NCBI GenBank assembly: GCA_019925095.2
Contig: CM034412.1
Location: 4,858,001 to 4,922,000, forward strand
Direction of reading: 5' to 3'
Length of the DNA: 64,000 bases
From: Dendrolimus kikuchii
Taxonomy: Eukaryota > Arthropoda > Insecta > Lepidoptera > Lasiocampidae
Shown: piece after piece, positions 9,786-21,443 of the stretch
Layout of the letters: the number at the start of each line of letters is the position of its first letter
How positions within the stretch are numbered: position 1 is the first letter of the stretch
Made by a program: the position numbers and the translations under genes
Notes under the pieces: generated by a model
Seen by the model: the letters and a program-made list of their open reading frames with translations, nothing else
Databases searched by the model: none
What the model was told of the DNA's origin: nothing

Positions 9786-10028
9786 TTAAACAAATAGTTA
9801 ATTATATTGATAAGATGTAGCTATGCCGTTAATTAACTAACATTTATAATTTTAACGTTACACTTAACGATATTTTTTAATTTACCGGAGATATCAACAG
9901 ACACAACTCTAACGCTGGTGTGCATACACATTTAACCGATAGTTAAAAGAAATTATCTATTGAAATATATGCCTAAACAGCGATTATTTTATTCTAACCG
10001 TCAGTCAAATGTCTACACACTAGACTAA

Positions 10029-10209
10029 GGACCGATTTTTCAATCACCAGATAAACGTTATTCGTAGATCAACTCATACAAGAAAAGAAAATTAAAAATG
10101 ACCGTTGCGTGAATACAATGGTTGTATTCTTTAACTTTAACTTTTTACATTCAGTCAGGTTATAAAATTTATTCCGATGACAACTTTTATCTGTTTGAAA
10201 AATCTGCCC
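10029..10209. mobile_element. Small inverted-repeat DNA transposon, copy 2
   Basis: Ends GGACCGATTTTTCAATCACC and the near-complement ending AAAAATCTGCCC share the TTTTTCAA...AGATAAA-GTT pattern with the element at 9616. Internal sequence differs more. The flanking TAA and TCA no longer match exactly, so it is likely older. Confidence 0.5.
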
Positions 10210-10606
10210 TCAATCAATTGCCATATTATTTGAAAATTAAATAGCGTGAGTAATCATGTAAGCGCGCTCTTAGCATCAATGCTGTTTGACGATCTTTGCG
10301 AGGCAACGAGAGCGACGATAATAACAAAACGTAGTTATAACGGTAAAATTATCAACAATATTAGTTTAAACATTATATTTACTTAACGATAAAATAGTCT
10401 ACAAATAACGATGAGTTTTGTAAAGATATTTATTTGTTATTGATATCTGCAATCAGCATATATAACGATACCAAATTTTAACAAGTAATTCAAGCCTTGG
10501 TCATAACAGCAAAAACTAAACCATATAAAATCATAATAAAACTACGTTTTAACGGTTTTAAGCGCGGTAATTTTATTTGATTTCGGTTTTTCCGACGTTT
10601 CGGCAA

Positions 10607-10933
10607 TTTTTTTTTTTTTTTTTTTTTTTATTGCAGAAGATCAGCAGACAGGCAGACGGCCCACTTGATGGAAAGCGGTTACCATCGCCTATGGACATTT
10701 GCAACACCAAAGTTGCTACAAATGCGCTACTACTCTCTTAAGGGAAACTGGAACCTGGTCACTAATGCCGGAACACAACTCAAGGTTGTTATGGCGACAT
10801 ACTTTAGACCAGGGGTGGTAGCCATCCAGTCGGGCAAATGCCCTACCACCTGGCTATGGGTTGTTTTGTCGCCTCTTACGACAGGCCGCCCGGCCGCAGG
10901 AAATTGTATTCTTTCTCTGTCCCTGCACGGATA
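10607..10933 (-). repeat. SINE-C, full length
   Basis: T-run at the left, then the full body to CCCTGCACGGAT. Nearly identical to the copy at 7629, pointing to recent activity. No clear target duplication was found by eye. Confidence 0.75.
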
Positions 10934-11072
10934 AAAACTTTTCAGTGGCCGTGATCACGGAAGACAAAGATGTCAAGTGTCAACGAGTATTGTTCAAGTT
11001 TTATTTAGCCTACCGCCAACTTGTTAATTTTAATTATTTAATTTTGTTTATGGTTATTATTTACTCTATGGG

Positions 11073-11225
11073 AGCCTAATCTAATTTACTACCGCTTCAC
11101 AACATGTTATGGCTTGAAGAGAAGAAGCGGCGCAAGAAACTCATCAGCAAACATGCCTAGCTCTAATAATTTTATATAATATTAAAATTTATTATGTATA
11201 CAAGTCGCGAAAACTTAAGAAAATA
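11073..11225. repeat. Rep-M fragment
   Basis: Contains CCGCTTCACAACATGTTATG and GAAGAGAAGAAGCGGCGCAA, then an A/T-rich part holding 32 bases (11194-11225) that are identical to 37306-37337. Shared identity over an A/T-poor core such as ACAAGTCGCGAAAACTTAAG is not expected by chance. Class unknown; a retroelement 3' UTR is possible. Confidence 0.35.
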
Positions 11226-12157
11226 ACATATAAAATCATTTATAAGATAAATGGTTTTCGCCAATGTGAGTAAGGGGGCTCTAAAATATGTCCAAAACGT
11301 AGCAATATACAATTCTTGCATCATGCCGGATGTACGTTTTAAATAATTAACACAGAAACTAATAAACAAATTGTGAACCCTGCCTCGACCCGATATGGCA
11401 AAGGTGGCTGTACCTTATCTTATCTGTGGTTTGCATTAATGAAAATTAAAAGGAGTTTCCTGTTGTAATCGACATTTGCTAATGGCATGGAAAAATAATA
11501 AAATTAAATAAGCCTGTTTTCATATTTTCAAATCTGAATTGTGAAACTGGCTGAAATTTTTTTGAGCTTTTATTTAACATCTAAATGACTTGATTCAATT
11601 TGAATTTGATGCGCAAAGTTTGATTTTATATGTTTTTGTGTATCATCTAGAAAGAAGGAAGAAAAATATTCAGAACAAAAAGAAAGTAAAAATAAATAGA
11701 AACAAAGAAGTCTTAAATTGTATATGTAATCTATGTAAGCACACCAGCCTTAATATGAATCTTAGAGAATACACATATTTAACGATCGCCAGTCGAATGG
11801 AACTTGACTCGCACTGGCGTGGTTCTTTTGTGGAAGTTACAGACTTGGGGCCCTGTACCGTAAAGCAGTGCTGAATTTACGTACGTCCGTGAGACAGGCC
11901 TAAAGCGGCAACATTTTGGGCAGCGATCCAAAGTTTTTTAAGAACCAATTTTAAGAAGGACTATTCAAATTCAAAAACTAATTTAAATTAGCTTGATTAG
12001 GAATGTACGTACGAAAAAGACGGCTTTAAAAATCAGGCTCAGAAGCATTACTTTTCTATTATGTATATATAGTAACACCTAATCTGTTATATAATTATAT
12101 TTATGTGTATATAACTATATATACATATGTATACACACATACATATGTATATATACT

Positions 12158-12303
12158 ATCCGTGCAGGAACGGAGAAAGAATACAATTTCCTGCGGCCGG
12201 GTGGCCTGTCGTAAGAGGCGACCTAATAACCCAAGGCCAGGTGGTAGGGCATTTGCCCGACTGGATGGCTACCACCCCTGGTCTAAAGTATGTCGCCATA
12301 ACA
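12158..12303 (+). repeat. SINE-C 5' half
   Basis: Starts at the usual ATCCGTGCAGGAACGG and runs to GTCGCCATAACAC, where Rep-D begins. The 3' half and A-tail are missing, which for a retroposon implies a later break rather than normal 5' truncation. Confidence 0.65.
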
Positions 12304-12304
12304 C

Positions 12305-12530
12305 TTTCATAGTTTGAATAATTCTAGTTATTTTAGGTTATATTTAAATTAGTGATTAGTCTTTTTAGATATTAGATGGTAATATATTAATAATAGCTGA
12401 CACCCGCCCGCTTCGCGTGCCGTAAAATATATTTCTTAGCTGACCTCTATTTGGCGAAAGGAAGGTCCATGCCAAATTTCAAGTCTATAGGTGTTATAGT
12501 TTCTGAGATATCGTGATGAGTCGCTATATA
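12305..12530 (+). repeat. Rep-D, extended copy
   Basis: An upstream A/T-rich part with TTGAATAATTCTAGTTATTT is followed by AGCTGACACCCGCCCGCTTC, GCGTGCCGTAAAAT and TATCGTGATGAGTCGCTATA. The same extended unit lies reversed at 33262-33495. Shorter copies are at 44.13 and 51.73 kb. The class is uncertain; 5' truncation of one copy favours a LINE tail over a Helitron. Confidence 0.5.
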
Positions 12531-12536
12531 ACTATT

Positions 12537-12604
12537 TGCCAGGTGGTAGGGCATTTGCCCGACTGGATGGTTACCATCCCTGGTCTAGAGCATGCCGCGA
12601 CAAC
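12537..12604 (+). repeat. SINE-C internal fragment
   Basis: GCCAGGTGGTAGGGCATTTG, CCCGACTGGATGGTTACCAT and CCCTGGTCTAGAGCATGCCG match the middle of SINE-C. It repeats a segment already present at 12240-12295, so it is a second partial copy and not the continuation of the one at 12158. Confidence 0.55.
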
Positions 12605-12682
12605 CCGCCTAAATCTGCCAGTACCGTAAAGATGCTGTCAACGACGGAACCAGAGTATAGATGTTGTATTAAATATAAAGTA

Positions 12683-12783
12683 CATACATACATAACTTCA
12701 CGCCAGTTCCCTTGCGGGGTAGGCACGAACAACAGAGCGCCATTTAGGCTTATTCTTACACACCTCACTTGCTTCTTTGACAG
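12683..12783 (-). mobile_element. RTE-A copy 4, minimal
   Basis: Only about 100 bp: the (ATGT)n tail and the codons for the last 30 or so residues (KEASEVCKNKPKW to ARELA). A 9-bp TATAAAGTA duplication (12674-12682, 12784-12792) shows this very short copy is a genuine insertion. Confidence 0.8.
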
Positions 12784-12792
12784 TATAAAGTA

Positions 12793-15077
12793 GTATGTAA
12801 AATAAACTAGTATTCAATCAGCTTGCGTCTGTTTCACTACAGGTGTAATCAACAAGAGATAATGATTACAGAGTAAATCAAGGGAAATAAATTTAACTTC
12901 ATTGTAAAGTTAAAAACAGTTGAAAAGTCAAGTCATTCCGGTAGCCAAATAAACTGGTTAACAAGTTAACGCGTATATAGCAGATGTACTTAGATCCCTT
13001 GGAAAAATGTCCGGAGGAAAGAAAACGGACTTTCTTTTAAAACTAAAAGTCGGTCCTACAAAATTACTTCCTACGGACAGCGCAATAAAACTCTTTGGGG
13101 TAAAGGCGTGGCTGCTATGCCAGCGAGATTTTTTGTTTATTAATACTAGTATTTTTTGTCATCTAAGTTATCAGTCGAGGCTGAATTAGAAAAGTGGAGG
13201 ATATGTGGCCAAAACTTAGGGCGGCCTACATTCAGGAATAGACGTCGAATGGCTGAAAGAAACGAAATGTTTTCTTGGATTTTTGGTACTTTTAATACAC
13301 CACTAAAACTATGTTGTAGATGTTAACTGATTTACACGACGTGGTACTTGGATTTATTTTTTGGAATATCAACGACTTGTGCCAAATGGTTGCAATGTAA
13401 TTTGTATAATGGTAAATCTAACGAACCACGCTGTTAATCCGTTAAAAATATGTTTTATTCTCTGCAATTTTGTATTGATATAGTAATTATGTAGTTGCTG
13501 AAGTAATAAAGAATTAATGATTTATTGAAAAACCTTGAATTGGAAAGAGACATAAAATGAAAAATATTAAACTAGTCTTGCATATCAAATGTACCAACTT
13601 TTATTATGAATTATTTATACAAAAATGGAATATATTAAGTTATAGTTTTGATATGAATATTCGATTACTTTCTTTGTTAATTAGTTATAAACACGTTCTT
13701 TTTTATTTACACACTGGGGTCTTTTTGAACTCTGTTTATAAGTTATCTCATATATATAGAAGTCGTAGATATCAAATAGATCTATATATTAAAATTATTT
13801 TTAACCATATAACAGTTTCAATTTTTTGATCACAATGCCATCTCATTTGTATTACTAAGTTTATCGTTAACCCGGATCTGAAATTTCGTTTTTATTGCCT
13901 AAAGCAGGCAAAAAGGCAGGTGATCTATTTAATGGGAAGTATCGTTGGGTCACCACTACCTATAGGCGTTGGATGTTGTTGGCGTAGAAAACATAATTAT
14001 GATGACCTTGGTAAACAATTCCATGCCGTAGCCCAAAGTGGAAATTTTAGCGAGAAGTTTCCTTTAGATTGCATATATAGGTATATCATTGTTAGACAAT
14101 CACAGTCGACGTAGGCTTTCCCAAGTTTTGACCATATATCCATGTCTTCCGCTTTCCTCATCCAGTGCCTACCGGCAACTGTGTAAAATTTGATATGTGT
14201 GTTGATCATAAGTAACTAAAGCAAAGCTTGGAACTGGTTAAAAATTAACCACTTTTCATCGGTTATAATCAGTTCTAGTCAACTATTTCATTCGGATTAT
14301 AAACCTTAATAAGTGTTATGAAACTGATTTATTACGCGAGTATTACTTTCTAATTCTAACTCTCTCAACATATATGTCAGTGCGGCTGAAAGCCGACATG
14401 GCTACATTTTGAAAGTGTACGGCAAAAACCGTTCGAAATCGATTGAAACCGGTTTATTCAACAAAATCTAATTAACGAACTTTTTTTTTTACCAAAAACG
14501 TTTGATTGAGTTTAAAGTTAGAACAAAACTAAAAAGTACCTATGTACTTACACTGTAACCGGTTTGAATATTTAACCGGTTTCCAAGCCCTGAAGTAAAG
14601 TTCATATTTGCCGTAAAAATATTGTGTACCGCTCCCGCGACCACTGACGCTGTACCCAGAGAGGGCAAATGAGGGTGTGTGCGGGAAGACGTGGTCGAAG
14701 AGGGTGTGAGTGGGTGGCGGTCGCAGGGGGCACTGGGAAACGTAATTGGGACTTTTTCTTTGGACTTTGGCCTTTTGTTTTGCAAAGTGACTCCTTTCTT
14801 GTCTCGACCACTTGCAATCGATTGTGGATAATGAGGTATTTTTAGGACTTCTTTCATCTGTTAGGTCAAAGTGATTTTTAACGTATTTGATTCTTGTTTG
14901 AGTAATAATGTTCTAGAAGTTACTTCTAAAATATCATAATAGAAATAATTTTAATTTATTTTCAAACAAGAAATAATCAATGCGCCATTTGACTCATGTT
15001 ACTTGTATTTATCTATGAGGCTACGACGTTTCGTGAGATGATAAAAAGTACCTCAATCGATCTAATTGTCCGCTCTC
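12793..15077. other. Mostly A/T-rich DNA with a GC-rich patch
   Basis: I see no recognisable gene. Reading frames at 13007, 13557 and 13920 show no domain motif. A GC-rich patch at about 14630-14790 (with GCTCCCGCGACCACTGACG and GTGGGTGGCGGTCGCAGG) opens a 105-codon minus-strand frame that I do not recognise. Residues there are rich in Ser, Thr, Pro and Arg. Confidence 0.4.
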
Positions 15078-15440
15078 TTATTGAGTTCCAAGAAATGAAG
15101 GTAGATTTACAGCCGATGGGATGGTGAGCAAATGAATATATATTATGTAACGAACTAACTGCTGCAGTTTAACGACCCAAATTGAGTCCTGGCTTCCGAA
15201 TTGAGAATACTCAACTCCTTCCTGTTCAGCGCTGTCTCCTGCCAGATTAGCCTCTACTACGTCCCTCCAGCGATATCTGGGCCTACCAACTGGTCGCCGT
15301 CCCGTTGGTTTGCCTAGATAGGCTCTTTTCACCGCGCGATCCTCCCCCATTAGGTTAGTAGGTGGCCAAGCCAGCGCAAGCGATGTGCCTTGCTCTCGCC
15401 TATTATATTGGGCTCATCCACCAGTTCTTCGGATGAAGGA
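15078..15440 (-). pseudogene. LINE C-terminal fragment with GRPRYRWRD motif
   Basis: The minus strand encodes HRLRWLGHLL, then after a frameshift MGEDRAVKRAYLGKPTGRRP and GRPRYRWRDVVEANL. The WLGHL-x-RM ... G-RPVGRPR-x-RW-x-D order is common at the C-terminus of RTE-like and related non-LTR retrotransposon polyproteins. This is a different family from RTE-A. The stop and shift between the WLGHL and MGED parts show it is a decayed copy. Confidence 0.65.
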
Positions 15441-15829
15441 AGAATGAAGTATATATTAGAAATATATACTACCTACTAACTCTTGTCCATAATAAATTCG
15501 TATATACTAATATTTGTTTATAATAACAAAAAAACAATAATATTAATTGTATTAAATTAGCTACTAGTTTAATAATACAATTAATATTTTGGTGTTGTCC
15601 TCAGGTCATCAGAAAATGTTGCTATTCTACCACCGTTCAAAAACTTTTATTATGAAATATTTTTTTTAATTTACTTCACTTGTCATTTTTACATAGTTAT
15701 TCTGAAATTGGCAAATTTAAAACAGAAAGTTTTGGAGCCATCGCCGAACAAGAATAGAATATGTATTAATTATATTATTAAGATTTAAAGTCCCCAAATC
15801 TCACTAAACCTTCAAAAGTTTCCGTTAAG

Positions 15830-16010
15830 GTGTGATAGCTTAATGGCTATAGCAATGTTATTTCAACCACGTAGTTTCAAGTCTTGACATTAGAACATGT
15901 ACCGCTTAAGCAGTTCTTCTGCCGTAATTATAGTGAATCATCAAGACTTGATTTGTGAAATCCGCCGAACTACTATGGACAAGCATGTCGGATATAGCAT
16001 TGGCTGTAGA
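15830..16010 (+). repeat. Degraded SINE-E
   Basis: TGTGATAGCTTAATGGCTAT aligns with the A-box region of SINE-E, followed by ACCGCTTAAGCAGTTCTTCT and later GGACAAGCATGTCGGATATA, in the same order as the intact copy at 22.05 kb. Confidence 0.4.
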
Positions 16011-16084
16011 ATAATCGGCAGACAAACACACACATTGTATATCCCCAAGTTAAGCAAGTTACGCTTGCGTTATGGGTAATATAC

Positions 16085-16245
16085 AACGGACTACTCTGGG
16101 GCCGATCCCAGACACCCAGACCATAGTAAATAACGGAGAAAAGACGTTTTCCGAAATTTACTATACCACGAATCGAACCCGGAGCCTCTGCGTTGCAGTG
16201 AGGTAGGCCGGCAAAGGCTTAGCCCGCTCAACCACACAGGCCTGC
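16085..16245 (-). repeat. SINE-I with tRNA-like head
   Basis: On the minus strand, TGTGGTTGAGCGGGCTAA (complement of 16219-16236) fits an A box and GGTTCGATTC (complement of 16170-16179) fits a B box, with spacing close to that of a tRNA with a variable arm. A non-tRNA body with GTATAGTAAATTTCGG follows. It is not expected to be a working tRNA because the acceptor ends do not pair. Single copy in this window. Confidence 0.55.
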
Positions 16246-16270
16246 TGAATATGTTATCCATGTTAATTTA

Positions 16271-16528
16271 TGCGTGCAGGAACGGAGAAAGAATACAATT
16301 CCCTGCGGCCGGGCGGCCTGTCGTAAGAGGCGACAAAACAACCCACAGCCAGGTGGTAGGGTATTAACCTGGATGGCTACCACCTCTGGTCTAGAATATA
16401 CCGCCATAAAAACCTTGAGTTGTGTTCCGGCATTAGTGACCAAGTTCGAGGCTCCCTTAAGAGAGCAACAGCGCATTTGTTGCACTTTTGGTGTTGCAAA
16501 TGTTCATACGCGATGTTAACCGCTTTAT
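16271..16528 (+). repeat. SINE-C, 3' end lost
   Basis: Starts at CGTGCAGGAACGGAG and runs to TAACCGCTTTATC, where hAT-related sequence begins. The 3' tail is absent, so the junction with the hAT remnant is a later event. Confidence 0.65.
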
Positions 16529-16534
16529 CAAAAT

Positions 16535-17130
16535 GGCAAAATATGCATGCAAATATGCACTAAAAAGGGGGAAATATGCACAATCAATAAACCATTTATT
16601 ATTAGATTAATTAGAATTTAAGTTTATTTTCACATTATATTTATATATTAAACATATCTTAATATTAGTTATAAATTATTATTATAATAATTTACTTATT
16701 ATAATTCTTGTGACAGTAAACAATAACATATTTTTCCAGGTTTTCTGCAGCAAACTTGTGACGCTTGTCACTTAATATTAATTTATAGGCTGAAAATGAC
16801 CTTTCGACGTCAACTGACGTCACCGGACAGAACTTGAAATTTGGCGCCATTTCTGCAGAGACTTCTTCAGGTAGAGTTTGTCCGGTGCCGTTGATAAATG
16901 CGTCAATTTTCTTTATTCTTTCAAGACCGGGGTTTTTATACAAAACTGCATTTAATTTGCCACAAACCTGCGATAGTGAACTCGGAAGGGCGTTACTCTG
17001 TTCAATCATTTTTTCGTCGTGTCGTCGGCATAATACAAGACGCCTAACACGTATAACTACCGAAATAAGCACTGTCAATGAAAAAGTACCAAAATATGCA
17101 ATAACGCTATAAAAATAGATTTATATGCAA
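16535..17130 (-). pseudogene. hAT-family transposase remnant (C-terminus)
   Basis: The minus frame 16692-17078 reads ...LSQVCGKLNAVLYKNPGLER, then LPEEVSAEMAPNFKFCP and VTSVDVERSFSAYKLILSDK-R-x-x-x-x-x-ENLEKYVIVYC. The (S/T)-x2-V-E-R-x-F-S-x-Y-K ... L-S-D-x-R pattern is the C-terminal dimerisation region of hAT transposases, and resembles hAT-derived proteins of the CGG-repeat-binding type. The DNA-binding BED finger and the catalytic Asp residues are missing. Repeated AAATATGCA words flank the frame on both sides (16540-16580 and 17090-17130) and may be subterminal transposase sites. Non-functional. Confidence 0.65.
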
Positions 17131-17545
17131 CCACCGGCTATAATGTAAAGAATTAAATTAACCTCTAGTATCTACTAACTCGCTATAAGAAAAGTCAGTT
17201 AAAACTGGTTTCGTTCAACACTAAAACTAGTATGTAAAAGCCTTATTTAGAGTTAAAAATAAACAGCTCCCAGCAAACGGCTTGTTTAGCCAAACGAAAA
17301 TTGAGTTTTTAGATTAGAAAACGATAGTTGCATCGAAATTGGCTTATTAAATATCGTAGACGGAGTTTCGATACGATAACACGATAAAATTTGCATATGA
17401 ACGTAATATTATATTTTAACTCTATTTTTATTTCTGTACTTGAAAGTCTAAATCCAGTACAGAATTTGAAATAACGTAGATTCGAAACATGCACCACTTC
17501 AAAGGGCAAAAGGGTTTGAAAACCGGTAAAAAAATGGAACCGGTT
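17131..17545. other. A/T-rich spacer
   Basis: No gene or recognisable repeat between the hAT remnant and RTE-A copy 5. Confidence 0.4.
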
Positions 17546-17770
17546 ATACATACATACATACATAGATACATAACTTCACGCCAGTTCCCTTGCGGGGTAG
17601 GCACGAACAACAGAGTGCCATTTAGGCTTATTCTTACACACCTCACTTGCCTCTTTGACATTCATAACTCTTGTCATGCAAGCTTGTCTGTTCTTAAGAC
17701 TCCTGACATCACCTTCTGCTAGTACACGATCAATTTGATCATGGAAGGTGTGTCGTGGCCTTCCACGACT
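17546..17770 (-). mobile_element. RTE-A copy 5
   Basis: Open from SRGRPRHTFHDQIDRVLAEG to RAYPARELA stop; the tail reads (CATA)n with a CATAGATA interruption. Flanks share only TATACA, so the target duplication is weak. Confidence 0.75.
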
Positions 17771-17973
17771 ATACAACTATATTATATAAATTGTATGAAT
17801 TTTAATTGACATAATCGTAATTTAATACACAATTTTATAATTTATTGGTTGACATTTTATTAGGTAAATAATTAAATAAATAATAAGATAAATATATTAT
17901 AATAGACTTTGTAACCATGATACTTATACATGTGCATGCCGAAAGGCAGAATTTGGAAAGCTAAACATGTTTT

Positions 17974-18289
17974 TATCCGTGCAGGAACGGAGAAAGAATA
18001 CAATTTCCTGCGGCCGGGCGGCCTGTCGTAAGAGGCGACTAAACAACCGACAGCCAGGTGGTAGGGCATTTGCCCGACTGGATGGCTACCACCCCTGGTC
18101 TAGAGCATGTCGCCGTAACAACTTTGAGTTGTGTTCCGGCATTAGTGACCAGATTCCAGACTTCTTTAAGAGAGCAGCAGCGCATTTGTAGCACCTTTGG
18201 TGTTGTAAATGTCCATAGGCGATGGTAACTGCTTTCCATTCAGTGGGCCGTCTGCCTGTCTGCTGAACTCCTGCAATAAATAAAAAAAG
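17974..18289 (+). repeat. SINE-C, full length
   Basis: ATCCGTGCAGGAACGG start, complete body, and a CTCCTGCAATAAATAAAAAA end. Followed at 18328-18350 by a (TTGAA)n run that could be the tail of another LINE. Confidence 0.75.
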
Positions 18290-18469
18290 TTAAATTTAAC
18301 ACCTTTTGTATAGCCATTTTCACATTAAATAAATTGAATTGAATTGAATTGAACTTATAAAAATATAGTGGATTTTTATCGCCATAACGGCTCCCATTGT
18401 GATACGTGGAAGACACGCACTTGGTCAATTTTTATATCGAACTAAGCAAGTTGCTATAAATGTATGTCT

Positions 18470-18955
18470 TTAAAGACCACAAACACATATATAAAAACGG
18501 CCCGGACTTTTGGAGGGCTTCGTGGCACCATGGGAAGGCCAAAATTTAATGTAAATGTGGTGTGACAATGACCGGCGATTATTCCTGTCTACACCATATA
18601 ATAATGCACCTAAGAACAAGCCCCGGTCTGTGTAGGACTGCTGTCTCGGAATATAGGGACTATGGCGGCTGCCCGTCGCCACTCCCTGCATGGGCCCCAA
18701 AAATGCCATTGAAGACAGGGGCAATATGGGTGTGAGTGGCTAGGGCGTGCAGAGAGGTGGGCTGCAGGTTAGGCCATTTATCACTTCCACCCCTGGAGCT
18801 AGAGTCTTAGCTCTAGTGATCTCCACTCCGTGCCGGCTAGTTAAGACAAGTACGAACGCCTTGCCTTGGCCCTCGAAGTTAGGTCCGAGGTTTCTCTACT
18901 CACCTTAGGCTTCACCACAAAGCCCCCCTGCGGGTGAAGTTACTATTATTATTAG
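18470..18955 (+). repeat. GC-rich repeat, probably a LINE 3' region
   Basis: A GC-rich block containing CGGCCCGGACTTTTGGAGGG, CCTTGCCTTGGCCCTCGAAG and AAGCCCCCCTGCGGGTGAAG, ending in a short (ATT)n run. The simple tail suggests a LINE 3' end. No coding motif and no second copy here. Confidence 0.3.
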
Positions 18956-18966
18956 CCATATATTCG

Positions 18967-19140
18967 CTTAGTCTAGAGTAAGCCGCCATAACAACCTTGA
19001 GTTGTATTCCAGCATTAGTGGTCAGGTTAACCATCCATTTGACGCGAGCAGCATGTTGGTGACGCATTTCGTATTGCAAATGTCCATAGACGACGATGAC
19101 TGCTTTCCATCAGGTGGACCGCCCGCCTACTATGCCGTTT
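18967..19140 (+). repeat. SINE-C 3' half, diverged
   Basis: GTCTAGAGTAAGCCGCCATA, CTTGAGTTGTATTCCAGCAT and ATTGCAAATGTCCATAGACG follow SINE-C order; the end diverges at TGGACCGCCCGCCT. Confidence 0.55.
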
Positions 19141-19804
19141 TTAATCTGCTTTGTGGAGCTAAGCCGTGGCATCACTTAGAGGTACTTCCAGAAGATCAGC
19201 ACTGGTTGTGAAACTAGCATTATGCTGAGCAAGAGCCTTTTTAGGACACCACATTTAATTGCTAGGTATATCATCATGTAACACTTTTTGTATCTTGTTC
19301 TAAAATTCTTTCTTTCTTTCTATACTCCAGCAATAAAAAATTGAACAGACCTCAATAACACCCAAACTTAAACAAATATAGAAATGGTCATTTCTGAAAT
19401 TATCCCTATCAGGAATCTAATCTGAGATGTCCAGATTCTAATCCAAAAAACAAGACCTCAGAAAGCCGTCATAAAAGTTATAAAAGAAGGTTAAAAGAGA
19501 AAATGTGTCTATAATGGAAAGGCGTCTTTGGAAAGTCTTCTATCCTTTTCTATCATTAGCATAATAGCTCTATCCGTCTCTTTCTCTCTGGGGTCCAATT
19601 ATTAAACCGTTCTGATCTAATTAACAAATGCCAATTTAGTGAACTGAATTGGAACAGAAAATTATATGGAGGCAACTATGTATTTATTTTTATATTAGAA
19701 ATTTACTTTTATAACAAAGCTTCATGTGTATATATTTCAGTGTTTACATGAATTATAATACTTGCTACTCTCCTAAAATGTTTCCAAAGTCTGCTATAAC
19801 TTGC

Positions 19805-19985
19805 GGCTAAAGTATTAGCGTTTAATTTTAACTATATGAGTTCGAATTCCGTGACAATGTAGTGTTTTTGATCTAATGTGCATAATATTACAATTGCGAC
19901 GTGCAGACGTCAGGTGAAGAAAAACAATATCAGGAAAGATGTATATCGAGATTATATCGATTTGATAGCATAATAAATATATAGC
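19805..19985 (+). repeat. Degraded SINE-E
   Basis: GGCTAAAGTATTAGCGTTTA, GAGTTCGAATTCCG (B-box remnant) and GATCTAATGTGCATAATATT keep SINE-E order. The body then decays. Confidence 0.4.
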
Positions 19986-19996
19986 ATATCCCTAAA

Positions 19997-20210
19997 GTGT
20001 GTCGTGGAAGGCCACGACACACCTTCCATGATCAAATTGATCGTGTACTAGCAGAAGGTGATGTCAGGAGCCTTAAGAACAAACGAGCTTGCATGACAAG
20101 AGTTATGAATGTCAAAGAGGCAAGTGAGGTGTGTAAGAATAAGCCTAAATGGCACTCTGTTGTTCGTGCCTACCCCGCAAGGGAACTGGCGTGAAGTTAT
20201 GTATGTATGT
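19997..20210 (+). mobile_element. RTE-A copy 6
   Basis: Open from CRGRPRHTFHDQIDRVLAEG through RAYPARELA stop, then AGTT(ATGT)n. Flanked by ATATCCCTAAA and ATATTCCTAAA (19986-19996, 20211-20221), an 11-bp duplication with one change. Confidence 0.8.
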
Positions 20211-20221
20211 ATATTCCTAAA

Positions 20222-20993
20222 ATAGAAAAGCCCAAGATAATCTATGAGACATTTATGTGCTGAAATTATACTAGATAATGATATATCAATGCAAATGTAG
20301 GTTCGGACGTAGATATTTTTTGTTCTTTCTTCGCTTCTCTAAGAATAAACTGAATATCGTTAAATTGCGTAAATAAGTTTTGATTACAGAGGTGAAAAAT
20401 TGGGTTGGATTTAAAGAACTTTATTCTCAAAAGAACATTACAATTGACTTTGAGATACAGCATATTTGATAATTTTATACTAAAAAATGCAATACTTTCA
20501 CGGAATACGAGGTTCATTTTTTCTCGACAGCAAAATCTCTATCTAATAAATAAATAGACACATCTGTCTATACATCATCATGTATGACAAAAAAGTAACT
20601 CCACGTATTTTTGTCCAGATAAAATTGCCCAAGGCTTTGTCTGGAGGCTTCAATGAGAAATCAATTTAATTGCAAATTGCAAAGGAATAATAACACATTA
20701 CTATTGATATTATTTCCCATATTCAGAAACTTGACTATGTTTTTTGTAATATGTACCCACTTACAAAATTTAGGTTTTTTAATTAATTATTTGTATCATT
20801 TTGAAAAGGCTTACAAATATATTTTTTTCTGACAAAATAACAACGTAATTTTTCTTATTGATGCTGCACTAGGATATTCATGCGGTTTCGCTTGTGTAAA
20901 TTTCGTATCTACTACAAAAATATTTTCTATGATTAAAAGTAACATAATCATAAAGTTAATATGATTATATAAAAATGCCTTCTTATTGACATG
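20222..20993. other. A/T-rich DNA, nothing recognised
   Basis: An 83-codon minus-strand frame at 20266-20517 has no domain motif. No repeat boundary seen. Confidence 0.4.
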
Positions 20994-20997
20994 ATAT

Positions 20998-21443
20998 TGT
21001 TACGACCTGAGCGCCGACAAAAGACAAATTCACACCTGCATACCTGTAGACGTTTTATTACCTTTGCGGCATTTGGACTTCTTTTGTTTACTTTGTGTTT
21101 AAAATTTGTGATTAGAAAAACAGCCCATTGTGTATTGTAATATTTTATGGTAGTCATTAGACAGGTGTGTTTCTAGGAAATACAGTTCACGCGATCGAGC
21201 ATACATATTGTATTTGTACAGTATAAAGCAATGACCCAATGGAGGGATGAGGCAGTCTAGCGATAACCACAAGCGAAGCAAGACGTTAGTGATGGACTTT
21301 GCGCGTGCGATTGAATCGTGCATTACGTTTGGACTGGTTGTGTACAGTTATATTTGTACCTGTGTTATACGTGTTTGTATAGTTCTAATAAATTCTATAA
21401 TAATTCCAACGGCATTTTAATTCGAATCCTGCAACTCGTAACA
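20998..21443 (+). mobile_element. Solo LTR of an LTR retrotransposon
   Basis: A 446-bp unit starts TGTTACGACC and ends CTCGTAACA, so TGTTACGA/TCGTAACA form an 8-bp terminal inverted repeat with the standard TG...CA ends. A 4-bp ATAT duplication flanks it (20994-20997, 21444-21447). A TATAAA at 21222 and an AATAAA at 21387 fit a promoter and poly(A) signal in the plus direction. There is no second LTR or internal gag/pol nearby, so it most likely arose by recombination between two LTRs. The size and 4-bp duplication suit a Ty3/Gypsy-type element. Confidence 0.75.

Noticed and set aside
13557..13829. 90-codon frame rich in Tyr, Ile and Leu
   Set aside because: A/T-rich composition alone explains it; no motif or start context. 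A mitochondrial insertion was considered but no mitochondrial gene is recognisable.
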